From: Anaerobutyricum stercoris
GTDB taxonomy: Bacteria; Bacillota; Clostridia; Lachnospirales; Lachnospiraceae
Direction of reading: 5' to 3'
Assembly (NCBI GenBank): GCA_019116455.1
Contig: DXBR01000106.1
Coordinates: forward strand, 1-41,002
DNA length: 41,002 nucleotides
Shown: positions 23,468 through 31,859 of the stretch, in pieces
How the letters are laid out: each line of letters begins with the position of its first letter
Position numbering within the stretch: the stretch's first letter is position 1
Made by a program: the position numbers and the translations under genes
Notes under the pieces: model-generated
What the model was told of the DNA's origin: nothing
The model's input: only the letters and a program-made list of their open reading frames with translations
Database searches by the model: none

Positions 23468-24321
23468 TGAAGCAAAGAGAAGGAAATCGTATCATCTGCC
23501 CGGTCTGTCCTCATCATTGTTCTCTGGCAGAAGGGCAGTACGGCCGCTGTCGGGCAAGAAAAAATGAAAACGGAACGATCATCAGCACAAGCTACGGAAA
23601 ACTTACAGCCCTGATGCTTGATCCCATCGAAAAGAAACCACTGCGCCGCTTTCATCCGGGCAGTCAGATTCTGTCGGTGGGAAGCTTCGGCTGTAACCTG
23701 TCCTGCCCATTCTGCCAGAATCACGAAATATCCATGTGCAGCGAATCGGAAACCGGCTGCCGCCGTATGTCACCGGAGGAGTTGGCAGACCTGGCAGAGC
23801 AGTGCAAAATGTACGGAAATATCGGTGTGGCCTTCACTTACAACGAGCCATTGATCAGTTATGAATACGTCCGGGACACCGCTTGCCTGGTACACGCCCG
23901 CGGCCTGAAAAATGTTCTGGTCACCAATGGCACGGCAGAACTGTCCGTTCAGGACGAGATTCTCCCTTACATTGACGCCATGAACATCGATCTGAAAGGA
24001 TTCAGCGAAGGTTATTACAAAAAACTAGGCGGAGACCTGGAGACAGTGAAACATTTCATCGAGCGGGCCGCAGGCAGGGATGCAAACTGCCATGTGGAAC
24101 TGACCACCCTCATCGTACCCGGAGAAAACGATTCCGAAGAAGAAATGGAACAGGAAGCACAGTGGATTGCCTCCATCAATCACGACATTCCCCTCCATGT
24201 GACCAGGTTCTTCCCGAGATATAAGATGACGGATAGAGCGGCGACAAATGTGGAGAAAATATACCGGCTGAAAGCAGTGGCCGAGAAACATTTGAAGTGG
24301 GTGTATGCGGGGAATTGCTGA
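23467..24321 (+). CDS. amrS: AmmeMemoRadiSam system radical SAM enzyme
   Basis: The 284-residue protein has the radical SAM cluster motif C-x3-C-x2-C (Cys76, Cys80, Cys83, in GCNLSCPFCQN) and an N-terminal four-Cys segment (Cys11, 14, 18, 28), both typical of AmrS and related to pyruvate formate-lyase activators. It should bind a 4Fe-4S cluster and cleave S-adenosylmethionine to make a radical on an unknown substrate. It starts within the stop of the LigB/AMMECR1 gene (ATG 23467) and probably ends the 20171-24321 operon. Confidence 0.85.
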   Translation: MKQREGNRIICPVCPHHCSLAEGQYGRCRARKNENGTIISTSYGKLTALMLDPIEKKPLRRFHPGSQILSVGSFGCNLSCPFCQNHEISMCSESETGCRRMSPEELADLAEQCKMYGNIGVAFTYNEPLISYEYVRDTACLVHARGLKNVLVTNGTAELSVQDEILPYIDAMNIDLKGFSEGYYKKLGGDLETVKHFIERAAGRDANCHVELTTLIVPGENDSEEEMEQEAQWIASINHDIPLHVTRFFPRYKMTDRAATNVEKIYRLKAVAEKHLKWVYAGNC

Positions 24322-24401
24322 GGAGAGATATGCTTTACGGAGCGTATGGATAATAGGAATTATTTTTTATGAGGAAAATAATGAAATGAAGGGAGGCTTA
24401 C

Positions 24402-25517
24402 ATGTCATCAAAGAATAACTGGCAAATGGATTTAAGTGAATACATTCGACAGGGAGAACCTTCACAGAAAGAAAAAAGTGAAGCATGGATGACGGCCATC
24501 GGTCTTCAGGATGTGGATGGGCTGCAGACGTCTCCTTATTTATTGGATACTGCAAAAAATCATATCGAAGGTAAAATATCGATTGACGAAGCAGAGAAAA
24601 GACTTTTCAGTTATTATGAGGAGCGGAAGGAACGAAATCAGATAGAAGAAAAAACCCGGGAGGCAGATATTGTTTCTTCCAGGATTGCCAGATTGCTCGG
24701 TGAGAAATCGTTTAATTTTTCCAGTGTGGAATGGATTGGTATTCACAGAAGATTATTTGAGGGTGTTTTGAAGGAAGCAGGAAAAATTCGTGATTATAAT
24801 ATTTCCAAACGGGAGTGGATTTTAAAAGGAGAATCGGTTGTGTATTCTTCTTATACAAATATCCGGGAAACAATGGAATATGATTTTAATACGGAAAAGC
24901 AATTTTCTTATAACGGGCTTTCCATGGAAGAGATCATTGATCATTTATCAAAATTTACCTGTGATATTTGGCAGATTCATCCTTTTTATGAGGGAAATAC
25001 GCGGGCAACAGCGGTATTCATGATTAAGTATTTGAATACTCTTGGTTTTCAGATTAATAATAATATGTTTGAGAGACATTCCTGGTATTTTAGAAACGCA
25101 TTGGTAAGAGCTAATTACAGCAATCTGCGGAAAGGGATTTATTCTACAACAAAATATCTGGAACTGTTTTTCAGTAATCTGCTTTTGGGAACAAATTTTG
25201 AATTGAAGAACAGATATCTGCATTTGGATTATGTTCCGGATGCAGACAATACTGCTGAAGTTCTAACCGCCAATAAAAAATCTTCTAACCGCCAAAATGG
25301 CGGTTTGGATGACGATTTAGAGCTTACGTCAGATGAAAATCTGGTTTTAAGTTTTATTGAAGAAAATTCTGACATCGCACAGAAGATGCTTTCTGAGAGG
25401 ACGGGAAAATCAATACGAACCATTCAAAGGATTATAAGCAGATTAAAAAAGAAAAACATTCTGCAGCGTGTCAACGGAAGAAGCCGCGGAAAATGGATAA
25501 TAACAAAGGGGATTTAA
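24402..25517 (+). CDS. Fic-domain protein with N-terminal VbhA-like segment and C-terminal winged helix
   Basis: The 371-residue protein has three parts. Residues about 10-75 (AWMTAIGLQDVDGLQ...IEGKISIDEAEKRL) resemble the VbhA-type Fic antitoxin helix bundle. Residues about 105-250 are the Fic domain with motif H-P-F-Y-E-G-N-T-R-A (His193, Glu197, Asn199, Arg201) and a flap-like VVYSSYTNI. Residues about 310-371 form a winged HTH (TGKSIRTIQRIISRLKKK). Fic enzymes usually transfer AMP to target proteins. Thr200 replaces the second Gly of canonical HxFx(D/E)GNGR, a common variant. The strict antitoxin motif (S/T)xxxE(G/N) is not met around IEG. The product may be a self-restrained toxin or a regulator. 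ATG 24402 follows GGGAGG. Confidence 0.8.
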   Translation: MSSKNNWQMDLSEYIRQGEPSQKEKSEAWMTAIGLQDVDGLQTSPYLLDTAKNHIEGKISIDEAEKRLFSYYEERKERNQIEEKTREADIVSSRIARLLGEKSFNFSSVEWIGIHRRLFEGVLKEAGKIRDYNISKREWILKGESVVYSSYTNIRETMEYDFNTEKQFSYNGLSMEEIIDHLSKFTCDIWQIHPFYEGNTRATAVFMIKYLNTLGFQINNNMFERHSWYFRNALVRANYSNLRKGIYSTTKYLELFFSNLLLGTNFELKNRYLHLDYVPDADNTAEVLTANKKSSNRQNGGLDDDLELTSDENLVLSFIEENSDIAQKMLSERTGKSIRTIQRIISRLKKKNILQRVNGRSRGKWIITKGI

Positions 25518-25520
25518 ACA

Positions 25521-26366
25521 ATGACAACAATAATTATTGGAATATGCATCGTAATAATTTTGATTGCAATTGTATTTTTATACTGCATCAGGCCAAATAC
25601 TTCAAGGCGGCAGGAAATGGCTGTTTTTGAGAAGCAGTATATCGCTCACAGAGGACTGTTTGATAATGAAAACGGCATACCGGAGAATTCGATTCCGGCG
25701 TTTAAGCGGGCCGTGGATCAGGGATATGGCATTGAACTGGATGTTCAGCTGACAATGGACCATAAACTGGTAGTATTCCATGACGAATCACTGAGGAGGC
25801 TGTGTCGCGCAGACCGCCTTTTACGTGATTGTACATATGCTGAATTGCAGGAATATTCTCTGGGAATATCCAGAGAGAGGATTCCTCTGTTTGAAGATGT
25901 TCTGAAGGTTGTGGACGGAAAAGTTCCGTTAATTGTCGAGGTGAAACCGGAGGGGAACTGGAAAGAAACGACAAAAGTCATGGCAGAGATTATGGATGGT
26001 TACTCCGGCTGTTATTGTATGGAGTCCTTCCATCCTCTTGCTGTGGAATGGTTCCGAAAAAACCGACCGGCTGTGATTCGAGGACAGCTCAGCACTAATT
26101 TTTTCCTGGACGAGCCAAGGCGGAAATGGTCAGAAAAATTTATTCTGACTAATTTGCTGCTGAATTTCAAAGCCAGGCCTGATTTTATCGCTTTTAACCA
26201 CATATGGAGTGGCAGCCTGGCTTACACCTTGTGCAGGAAGATCTATGATGTGGAAAATGTAGGCTGGACCATCAGAAATCAGGATGAGCTGGAAAGGGCG
26301 AAGGGAATCTTTCAGGTTATTATTTTTGACAGTTTTGTGCCGGATGAGAAGAAAAATGTTAAATAA
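25521..26366 (+). CDS. Membrane-anchored glycerophosphodiester phosphodiesterase
   Basis: The 281-residue protein has one N-terminal helix (about 3-22) and a GDPD TIM-barrel: A-H-R-G (His43, Arg44), PENS, E-L-D (Glu72, Asp74) and F-H-D (His87), then VEVKPEGN. It hydrolyses glycerophosphodiesters to glycerol 3-phosphate and an alcohol at the membrane. It starts 3 nt after the Fic gene with AAAGGGGA inside the Fic 3' end, so the two are co-transcribed; a functional link is not known. Confidence 0.88.
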   Translation: MTTIIIGICIVIILIAIVFLYCIRPNTSRRQEMAVFEKQYIAHRGLFDNENGIPENSIPAFKRAVDQGYGIELDVQLTMDHKLVVFHDESLRRLCRADRLLRDCTYAELQEYSLGISRERIPLFEDVLKVVDGKVPLIVEVKPEGNWKETTKVMAEIMDGYSGCYCMESFHPLAVEWFRKNRPAVIRGQLSTNFFLDEPRRKWSEKFILTNLLLNFKARPDFIAFNHIWSGSLAYTLCRKIYDVENVGWTIRNQDELERAKGIFQVIIFDSFVPDEKKNVK

Positions 26367-26393
26367 TTGCAAAACAGAACAGGAGCAGCAAAA

Positions 26394-26855
26394 ATGAGCA
26401 GAATCAGAATCATAAAAAAGAACGACGAATTCAGCCCGGAGTATGAGATTGGGGATATTTTTGAGATAGAGGGAACCTGGTATGGCGGCGTACATATTTC
26501 CGGCAGAACCGGCGTGCCGGTATCTCTGGATAAAGAGGAATATACGGAACTGGATACAGAGCCGGAAGCACCGAAAGAAGAAAACGCAGAAAACATCCGG
26601 AGAGATATCCATGTGGGAGATATTGTGAGACATTTTAAAAGAGAATGGGTGTCTGCGGAGACATCAGAGTATCTTTATAAGGTTCTGGCCTTTGCGCAGC
26701 ATACGGAGACCGGCGAGCGGCTGGTCATCTACCAGGCGTTGTATGCGCCGTTTAAGGTGTGCGCCAGACCGTACGCCATGTTTATGAGTGAAGTGGACAG
26801 GGAGAAATACCCGGAGATTAAGCAGAAATACCGGTTTGAGAAAGTGGAAATGTAA
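26394..26855 (+). CDS. DUF1653-domain protein
   Basis: The 153-residue protein has an N-terminal small beta domain (about 1-50; EIGDIFEIEGTWYGGVHI and TGVPVSLDKEEY) and a C-terminal DUF1653 domain (about 75-145; HVGDIVRHFKREW, then VIYQALY and ARPYAMFMSEVDREKYP). DUF1653 proteins have no proven function. ATG 26394, behind AGGAG, is preferred over a non-ATG start at 26367 that directly abuts the upstream stop. It is probably in the Fic-GDPD transcript. Confidence 0.8.
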   Translation: MSRIRIIKKNDEFSPEYEIGDIFEIEGTWYGGVHISGRTGVPVSLDKEEYTELDTEPEAPKEENAENIRRDIHVGDIVRHFKREWVSAETSEYLYKVLAFAQHTETGERLVIYQALYAPFKVCARPYAMFMSEVDREKYPEIKQKYRFEKVEM

Positions 26856-26953
26856 GGAAGCATTATGAATGATGCGGGAGTAAGGAGAAATATACGGAGC
26901 TGAAAAACGGAATAATAGATTGATCCTGTCGTGAGAGGGAAGGAGCGGACAAT

Positions 26954-28627
26954 ATGTGCAAAATAAATATTCCTGTGGGCGTTTCTGATTTTGAGCAGAT
27001 TCGTAAAAATGAATATTACTATGTCGATAAAAGTGGTATGATTGCTGAAATATTGAGCACAGAGTCCACATTGGTCACATTGATTACCAGGCCGCGGCGT
27101 TTTGGAAAAACGTTGGGGATGAGTATGCTTGCCAGTTTTTTTGATATCCGAAAGGACAGCAGAAATATATTCGCAGGTCTGGAGATTGCTGAGAACCGGG
27201 AACTGTGCGATAGATGGATGAACCAGTATCCTGTTATTTTTTTATCGTTTAAAGATGTAGACGGCCTGACTTTTACCAGTGCGTATGAAATGCTTGCGGC
27301 CACCATTACAGATTTATATAAAGAACATTTGTATCTTCTTGGCAGTGATAAAATCAATCCCTATGACCAAGAGATCATCAGACGTCTCGTGGAAGGAAAG
27401 GCATCTGTGACAGAAGTAAAAAGAAGTCTGTCCCTGTTGATTACATTCATGAAAATGTATTATGGTAAGCCGGTGATTCTTTTGCTGGATGAATATGATG
27501 TTCCTGTTGCCAAAGCAAGTGATCATGGATATTACGTTCAAATGCTGGAGATCGTGAAAGCTTTGATGAGTACATCATTGAAAGATAATCCGGCTCTTAA
27601 GTTTGCGGTTCTCACCGGGTGCCTGAAAATTGCCAAAGAAAGTATTTTTACCGGTACCAATAATTTTGTTTCCGATACAATTTCTGTTTCCCGGCTGAAT
27701 GAATATTTTGGCTTTACACAGACAGATGTTGATAAGCTGCTGACGGATGCGGGCAAAGAAGAACATGCGCAGCAGATAAAAATATGGTATGACGGATATC
27801 ATTTTGGCGATGTGGATGTTTACTGTCCATGGGATGTGATGAATTATCTGCGGGATTTGCAGAAAAATCCTGACACGAAACCGGAAAGTTATTGGAAAAA
27901 TACCAGTGATAATGCCATTATCCGGTCATTTATTGATTATGCGGGAAGCAGTATTACCAATAAACTGGAATCTTTGATGGCCGGAAATTACATTACACAG
28001 CATATTGAAGATGACCTTACTTATGATTATCTTCATTCATCAGAAAATAATTTTTGGAGTGTATTGTATCTGACGGGATATCTCACACAAGTACGTGAGT
28101 ACGAGATGGTTACTTCTTTGCCAGATGGAATATCTGCTCTTAAGATACCCAATGCTGAGATCCGTGAAATTTTTGAAAGTACGGTGCAGACCTGGTTCAT
28201 GGAAAATGCAAAAAGCTGGAACCGAAAGCATCTTTTTGATGCGGTCTGGAATGAAGATGTGGAAAAAATGACAAAAGAAATGAACAAATTGCTTCGTATG
28301 ACCATCAGTTATCACGATTACAGAGAAGATTATTACCACGCCTTTCTGGCCGGAATATTTGCAGGGGCTGGTTACATGGTGGAATCTAATAAAGAACATG
28401 GTGAAGGACGCAGTGATATCGTTATCACGGATGTAAGGGAAAGCCGGGCAGCTGTTCTGGAGGTGAAATACGCCAGAACACTGGATAAATTGGAATCCTC
28501 TTGTCGGGAGGCGCTCCGGCAGATTGATGAGAGAATGTATGCGGAAGAGTTTCGTGATAATTATGACCAGGTACTTTGTTTTGGAGTCGCATTCTATAAA
28601 AAGAAATGCCTGGTAATGAAAAAATAA
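26954..28627 (+). CDS. AAA-ATPase-like protein with C-terminal PD-(D/E)XK nuclease domain
   Basis: The 557-residue protein belongs to the family that is multicopy in gut Firmicutes and Bacteroidetes (AAA-ATPase_like plus PDDEXK_9, formerly DUF1703). It starts INIPVGVSDFEQIRKNEYYY, has a Walker A-like RPRRFGKTL (46-54), Walker B LLLDEYDVP and, at about 480-515, G-E-G-R-S-D with E-V-K-Y, the nuclease Asp and E-x-K. The function is not proven; roles in DNA processing or mobile-element maintenance are suggested by the fold. ATG 26954 follows AAGGAG. Whether it is a single-copy or expanded family here cannot be seen. Confidence 0.85.
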   Translation: MCKINIPVGVSDFEQIRKNEYYYVDKSGMIAEILSTESTLVTLITRPRRFGKTLGMSMLASFFDIRKDSRNIFAGLEIAENRELCDRWMNQYPVIFLSFKDVDGLTFTSAYEMLAATITDLYKEHLYLLGSDKINPYDQEIIRRLVEGKASVTEVKRSLSLLITFMKMYYGKPVILLLDEYDVPVAKASDHGYYVQMLEIVKALMSTSLKDNPALKFAVLTGCLKIAKESIFTGTNNFVSDTISVSRLNEYFGFTQTDVDKLLTDAGKEEHAQQIKIWYDGYHFGDVDVYCPWDVMNYLRDLQKNPDTKPESYWKNTSDNAIIRSFIDYAGSSITNKLESLMAGNYITQHIEDDLTYDYLHSSENNFWSVLYLTGYLTQVREYEMVTSLPDGISALKIPNAEIREIFESTVQTWFMENAKSWNRKHLFDAVWNEDVEKMTKEMNKLLRMTISYHDYREDYYHAFLAGIFAGAGYMVESNKEHGEGRSDIVITDVRESRAAVLEVKYARTLDKLESSCREALRQIDERMYAEEFRDNYDQVLCFGVAFYKKKCLVMKK

Positions 28628-28652
28628 AGAGAAACAGAAAAGAGGTGTCAGC

Positions 28653-29393
28653 ATGTCCCTTTACGCTCTGGGCGACCTGCATTTGAGCTTTCAGGCCGAT
28701 AAATCCATGGATAAGTTCGGGCGGGTCTGGAAGAATCATGAAAGAAAAATAGAAAAGTATGTCAATAAAATCGTAAAGCCGGAGGATACTCTTGTGCTCA
28801 CCGGCGATCATTCTTGGGGGAGAAAGCTGGCGGAATGCGAGGAGGATCTGGCGTTCATCGAGCAGCTTCCGGGACAGAAGATTCTTCTGCGGGGGAATCA
28901 TGATATGTTCTGGGACGCCAAAAAGACCAATCGCCTCAATGAAATGTACAGCGGAAAGCTGTTTTTTCTGCAGAATAATTTTGTCCCGTATGAAGATTAC
29001 GCGCTGGTAGGAACCAAGGGCTATACCTTTGAGGGACCGTTCTATCTGAACCGCCGGGGGCAGATTATGGGCTGGGACGAAGAGAAAGAAGCCCATGCCC
29101 GGAAACTGGTGTCCCGGGAAATGGAACGTCTGCGGGATTCGTTCCGGCAGGCAAAGGCGGCAGGATACCGGAAGTTTATCATGTTTCTTCATTATCCGCC
29201 GACAAACATCCTGGAAAAGACGTCCCCGTTTACGGAGATTGCAGAAGAATACGGTGTGGAGACAGTGGTATATTCTCACTGCCACGGCGAGAGCCGCTTC
29301 GGGGACAGTATCCGGGGAGAGTATCGCGGCGTCAACTATATGCTTGTGTCGGGGGATTATCTGAATTTTCGGCCGGCGTTAGTGTTGTCATGA
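28653..29393 (+). CDS. Calcineurin-like metallophosphoesterase (first of two in the window)
   Basis: The 246-residue protein carries the dimetal phosphoesterase motifs: G-D-L-H (7-10), G-D-H (about 51-53, where GDxxG/N is more usual), G-N-H-D (about 81-84), LHYPP and S-H-C-H-G. The substrate is unknown. ATG 28653 follows AGAGGTG and is 25 nt after the AAA/PD-(D/E)XK gene. It is not closely related by eye to the 35518 gene. Confidence 0.85.
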   Translation: MSLYALGDLHLSFQADKSMDKFGRVWKNHERKIEKYVNKIVKPEDTLVLTGDHSWGRKLAECEEDLAFIEQLPGQKILLRGNHDMFWDAKKTNRLNEMYSGKLFFLQNNFVPYEDYALVGTKGYTFEGPFYLNRRGQIMGWDEEKEAHARKLVSREMERLRDSFRQAKAAGYRKFIMFLHYPPTNILEKTSPFTEIAEEYGVETVVYSHCHGESRFGDSIRGEYRGVNYMLVSGDYLNFRPALVLS

Positions 29394-29470
29394 GCAAATG
29401 GGTACTTCTATGAATTAACCATACATTACAACCGCGACGAAGAAATAGAATTTTATAAAGGAGGGTATCC

Positions 29471-29956
29471 ATGCGATTATTTATAGCAATAACACTCTCT
29501 AAAGAAATGAAAAATGCTCTCATCACCTATATGCACCAACTAAAAAAGCAAGGCGTGGAAGGCCGTTATGTTCCGGCACAGAATCTTCATATGACACTGG
29601 CTTTCATCGGGGAATATGGAGATCCGAGCAAGGTGAAAAGAGTGATAGAGCAGGTTCCGATGTCTCATTTTCGACTGACTTTGTCAGAGCAGGGCCGTTT
29701 CGGCAATCTGCTCTGGGCCGGCGTGAAAGGGAATCAGAAGTTAAAAACATACGTCAAAGAGCTGCGGACAGCTTTACAGCAAAACGAGATTCCCTTTGAC
29801 CATGACCATTTTGTGCCGCATATCACGCTGGTCAGAAAATCTTCAGCCAAAAAGCCGTATCAGGTGAAGCTCCCAAGAGCGGAGATGATGGTGGAGAAAG
29901 TGTCGCTCATGAAGTCGGAGATGAGAGGTGAAAAAGTGATTTACCGGGAGTTGTGA
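29471..29956 (+). CDS. thpR: RNA 2',3'-cyclic phosphodiesterase (2H family)
   Basis: The 161-residue protein has the MRLFIAI start and the two H-x-T motifs of the 2H phosphoesterase fold (His40-Met-Thr42 and His117-Ile-Thr119). ThpR opens 2',3'-cyclic phosphate ends, probably in RNA repair or turnover, and was first known as a 2'-5' RNA ligase. ATG 29471 follows AAAGGAGGG. A strong hairpin follows 12 nt after the stop. Confidence 0.88.
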   Translation: MRLFIAITLSKEMKNALITYMHQLKKQGVEGRYVPAQNLHMTLAFIGEYGDPSKVKRVIEQVPMSHFRLTLSEQGRFGNLLWAGVKGNQKLKTYVKELRTALQQNEIPFDHDHFVPHITLVRKSSAKKPYQVKLPRAEMMVEKVSLMKSEMRGEKVIYREL

Positions 29957-29968
29957 AAGAAAGACCTC

Positions 29969-30012
29969 GGGGCGCAGCCACTTCCCAAACCAGGCGGAAG
30001 TGGCTGCGCCCC
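29969..30012 (+). terminator. Perfect 17-bp hairpin after thpR
   Basis: Arms 29969-29985 and 29996-30012 are exact inverted complements, GC-rich, with a 10-nt loop. TGTCTGTCTG follows instead of a T-run, so this may be a terminator of reduced quality or an mRNA end protector. Confidence 0.55.
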
Positions 30013-30074
30013 TGTCTGTCTGCCCCTGCATTTTCTGCTATGCGTTTCAGTTAGAGCAGACTGTATAATTGGCA

Positions 30075-30161
30075 TTGTACATTTTAAAGGCCGCTCATTA
30101 TAATGAAGGCAGAAATTGAGAAACGACAGTTCCTCACGGAGGAAGCTCCGTCAGGACTGTC
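30075..30161 (+). promoter_or_regulatory. Promoter and leader hairpin of a decayed flavin reductase locus
   Basis: TTGTAC (30075-30080), 18 nt, TATAAT (30099-30104). Downstream, GACAGT, CCT and ACGGAG pair with CTCCGT, AGG and ACTGTC (30125-30161) with a GAAG loop. The elements look intact although the gene they served is truncated. Confidence 0.5.
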
Positions 30162-30197
30162 ACAGCAATACATTTAAAATAAATGGAGGTATCTGTT

Positions 30198-30317
30198 ATG
30201 AGAAAAAATTTTGGTGCGAAACCTTTCCTGTTCCCACAGCCGGTGATGATCATCGGCAGCTACAATGAAAAAGGAGAATCCAACGCCATGAACGCAGCAT
30301 GGGGCGGTATCTTATAA
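30198..30317 (+). pseudogene. Truncated flavin reductase-like gene (39-codon N-terminal remnant)
   Basis: ATG 30198 follows GGAGG and encodes 39 residues beginning MRKNFGAKPFLFPQPVMIIG and ending NAMNAAWGGIL. The start and the N-A-M-N-A-A-W-G-G-I motif are the N-terminus of the FMN-binding split-barrel flavin reductase family, normally about 180-200 residues. Similarity ends after GGI, and TAA follows two codons later. The next gene, unrelated, starts 90 nt on. This looks like a deletion that removed about 80% of the gene and left its promoter and ribosome site. Confidence 0.65.
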
Positions 30318-30406
30318 AAATAACTTGTATTATCGTGTCTGAACACATAAAGCAGACAGCAGCTAACCCTTTTTATTATCTGTGGTCACTATCAGGAGGC
30401 GATAAA

Positions 30407-31177
30407 ATGAACAACGAAGCAAAGAAAAGAGTGCAGGATTTGTTTGAGGGCATGGAAGAAAATACACTTTCTGCCACTGACCCGGAATGGGTGGATATTG
30501 TGGCAAATTTTTCTCAGAATGAAACCGTGAAGGAAAGCAAACTGACACAGAAGGAGCAAATGCTCTGCATCCTCTCAGCGCTGCTGGGATGTCAGGGTCT
30601 GGGCGAGTATCAGAATCTGCTCTATGCCGCATTAAAAAGCGGCGTTGACCCGGTAGCTATCAAGGAAACCGTATATCAGGCAACCGCCTATCTTGGTATC
30701 GGACGCGTCTACGATTTCCTCGTTGCCACCAACCGGATCATGGAAAAATGCGGGGTGACACTGCCGCTCGCTCCACAGAGCACAACCACCGAAGAGAGCC
30801 GTTTTCAGGCGGGACTCGACAAACAGGTCGCTCTGTTCGGGCCGGGCATGAAAAAACAGCAGACCGATGCTCCGGCTCTGCGGCGCAATATCAACCGCTG
30901 GCTGGCCGACAACTGCTTTGGTGATTACTACACCCGAACCGGCCTCAACGACCAGGAACGGGAAATGATCACATTTTGTTTTATCCTCGCGCAGGGCGGC
31001 TGTGAAAATCAGCTTCGCGGCCACACGGCAGGGAACTTGTCCGTCGGAAATGACAAAGAAAAGCTGTACAGCGTGGTGGAACAGTGCATGCCATACATCG
31101 GATATCCCCGCAGCTTAAATGCCATGGGTATTATTGATGAAGTGACAGAACAGCTTGCTGCCGGTGCAGATGCATAG
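30407..31177 (+). CDS. Carboxymuconolactone decarboxylase-family protein, tandem domains
   Basis: The 256-residue protein has two CMD/AhpD-like helical domains (about 35-110 and 170-250). The first has ILSALLGCQGLGEYQNLLYAALKSG; the second has GLNDQEREMITFCFILAQGGCENQLRGHTAGN, with Cys and His at C-x5-H rather than the redox C-x2-C-x3-H of AhpD, so a peroxidase role is doubtful. Tandem CMD proteins are usually annotated as decarboxylase-like without proven substrate. ATG 30407 follows AGGAGG by 7 nt; upstream in-frame codons belong to the flavin reductase remnant in another frame. Transcription may come from the orphaned promoter at 30075. Confidence 0.8.
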   Translation: MNNEAKKRVQDLFEGMEENTLSATDPEWVDIVANFSQNETVKESKLTQKEQMLCILSALLGCQGLGEYQNLLYAALKSGVDPVAIKETVYQATAYLGIGRVYDFLVATNRIMEKCGVTLPLAPQSTTTEESRFQAGLDKQVALFGPGMKKQQTDAPALRRNINRWLADNCFGDYYTRTGLNDQEREMITFCFILAQGGCENQLRGHTAGNLSVGNDKEKLYSVVEQCMPYIGYPRSLNAMGIIDEVTEQLAAGADA

Positions 31178-31236
31178 AATATAAAAATATCTTTCTATAA
31201 AAAATGATTTCAATATGTTATTTTATAAAATAGATG

Positions 31237-31296
31237 CAGAGGAGCGAAATCCTCTGTTTCATCGGGCCAGTCTGCCTTTTGAGGGCTGGCTCTTTT
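31237..31296 (+). terminator. Double-hairpin terminator after the CMD gene
   Basis: CAGAGGA-GCGAAA-TCCTCTG (31237-31256) is followed by a GCCAG/CTGGC stem (31266-31290) and T6. The second hairpin with its T-run is the likely terminator. Confidence 0.7.
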
Positions 31297-31304
31297 TTCA
31301 TTTC

Positions 31305-31350
31305 TTGACATTTCCGGAAACCAGTATTAAAATACTTAGAAAACTAAGTA
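31305..31350 (+). promoter_or_regulatory. Promoter and palindromic operator of the marR-MATE operon
   Basis: TTGACA (31305-31310), exactly 17 nt, TAAAAT (31328-31333). A perfect dyad TACTTAG-AAAA-CTAAGTA (31333-31350) abuts the -10 and covers the expected start, the usual place of a MarR autoregulatory site. Confidence 0.7.
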
Positions 31351-31390
31351 ATTGTAATTTGGACGCAAACCAGAAGGAAGGAGTACATTT

Positions 31391-31810
31391 ATGGAAACGG
31401 GAATGATCATCAACAAAATATCCCATCGCCTCCGCCGGCGTTCCCAGGCGGTGCAGGAATCCATCGGCATCAGCGAGGCGCAGGGACGAATTCTTAACTA
31501 TATTCTGGCGGAAGGTTCCCGCCGTAATGTCTATCAGAAAGATATCGAGGAGGAGTTCGATCTGCGTCCGCCCACGGCCAGCAGTATTTTAAGAAATCTG
31601 GAGAAGCAGGAGATGATTTCCCGGGTACCCGACGAGACCGACGGCCGGCTGAAAAAACTGATTTTCACCGAAAAAGCGGACACGATTCGCTTAGCTCTGG
31701 AGGAAGAGATCGTGGAGACCGAGCGGCGGCTCCTGGACGGCATCACCGACGAGGAACAGAAAATGTTTCTGCGTCTGGCAGAGAAAATGTTTCATAATCT
31801 TGAGGAGTGA
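31391..31810 (+). CDS. MarR-family transcriptional regulator
   Basis: The 139-residue protein has the winged-helix MarR layout: N-terminal dimer helix, HTH (YQKDIEEEFDLRPPTASSILRNLEKQEMI) and the wing D-E-T-D-G-R-L-K-K (the DxRxKxxxLT-type motif). It should repress its own operon from the dyad at 31333-31350 until a toxic ligand binds. ATG 31391 follows AAGGAAGGAG. The MATE gene starts 49 nt downstream, as in the mepR-mepA arrangement. Confidence 0.85.
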   Translation: METGMIINKISHRLRRRSQAVQESIGISEAQGRILNYILAEGSRRNVYQKDIEEEFDLRPPTASSILRNLEKQEMISRVPDETDGRLKKLIFTEKADTIRLALEEEIVETERRLLDGITDEEQKMFLRLAEKMFHNLEE

Positions 31811-31859
31811 CTGTGCCGTAAAGATATATTAATAAGATGACAAGAGAGGAAGAACAACG

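Noticed and set aside
26954..28627. Complete transposon or prophage gene reading of the AAA/PD-(D/E)XK protein
   Set aside because: No transposase, integrase, terminal inverted repeats or phage genes are nearby; the family is often a stand-alone chromosomal gene.
28425..29285. 286-codon minus-strand open frame
   Set aside because: It runs across the ends of two real plus-strand genes and lacks a ribosome site.
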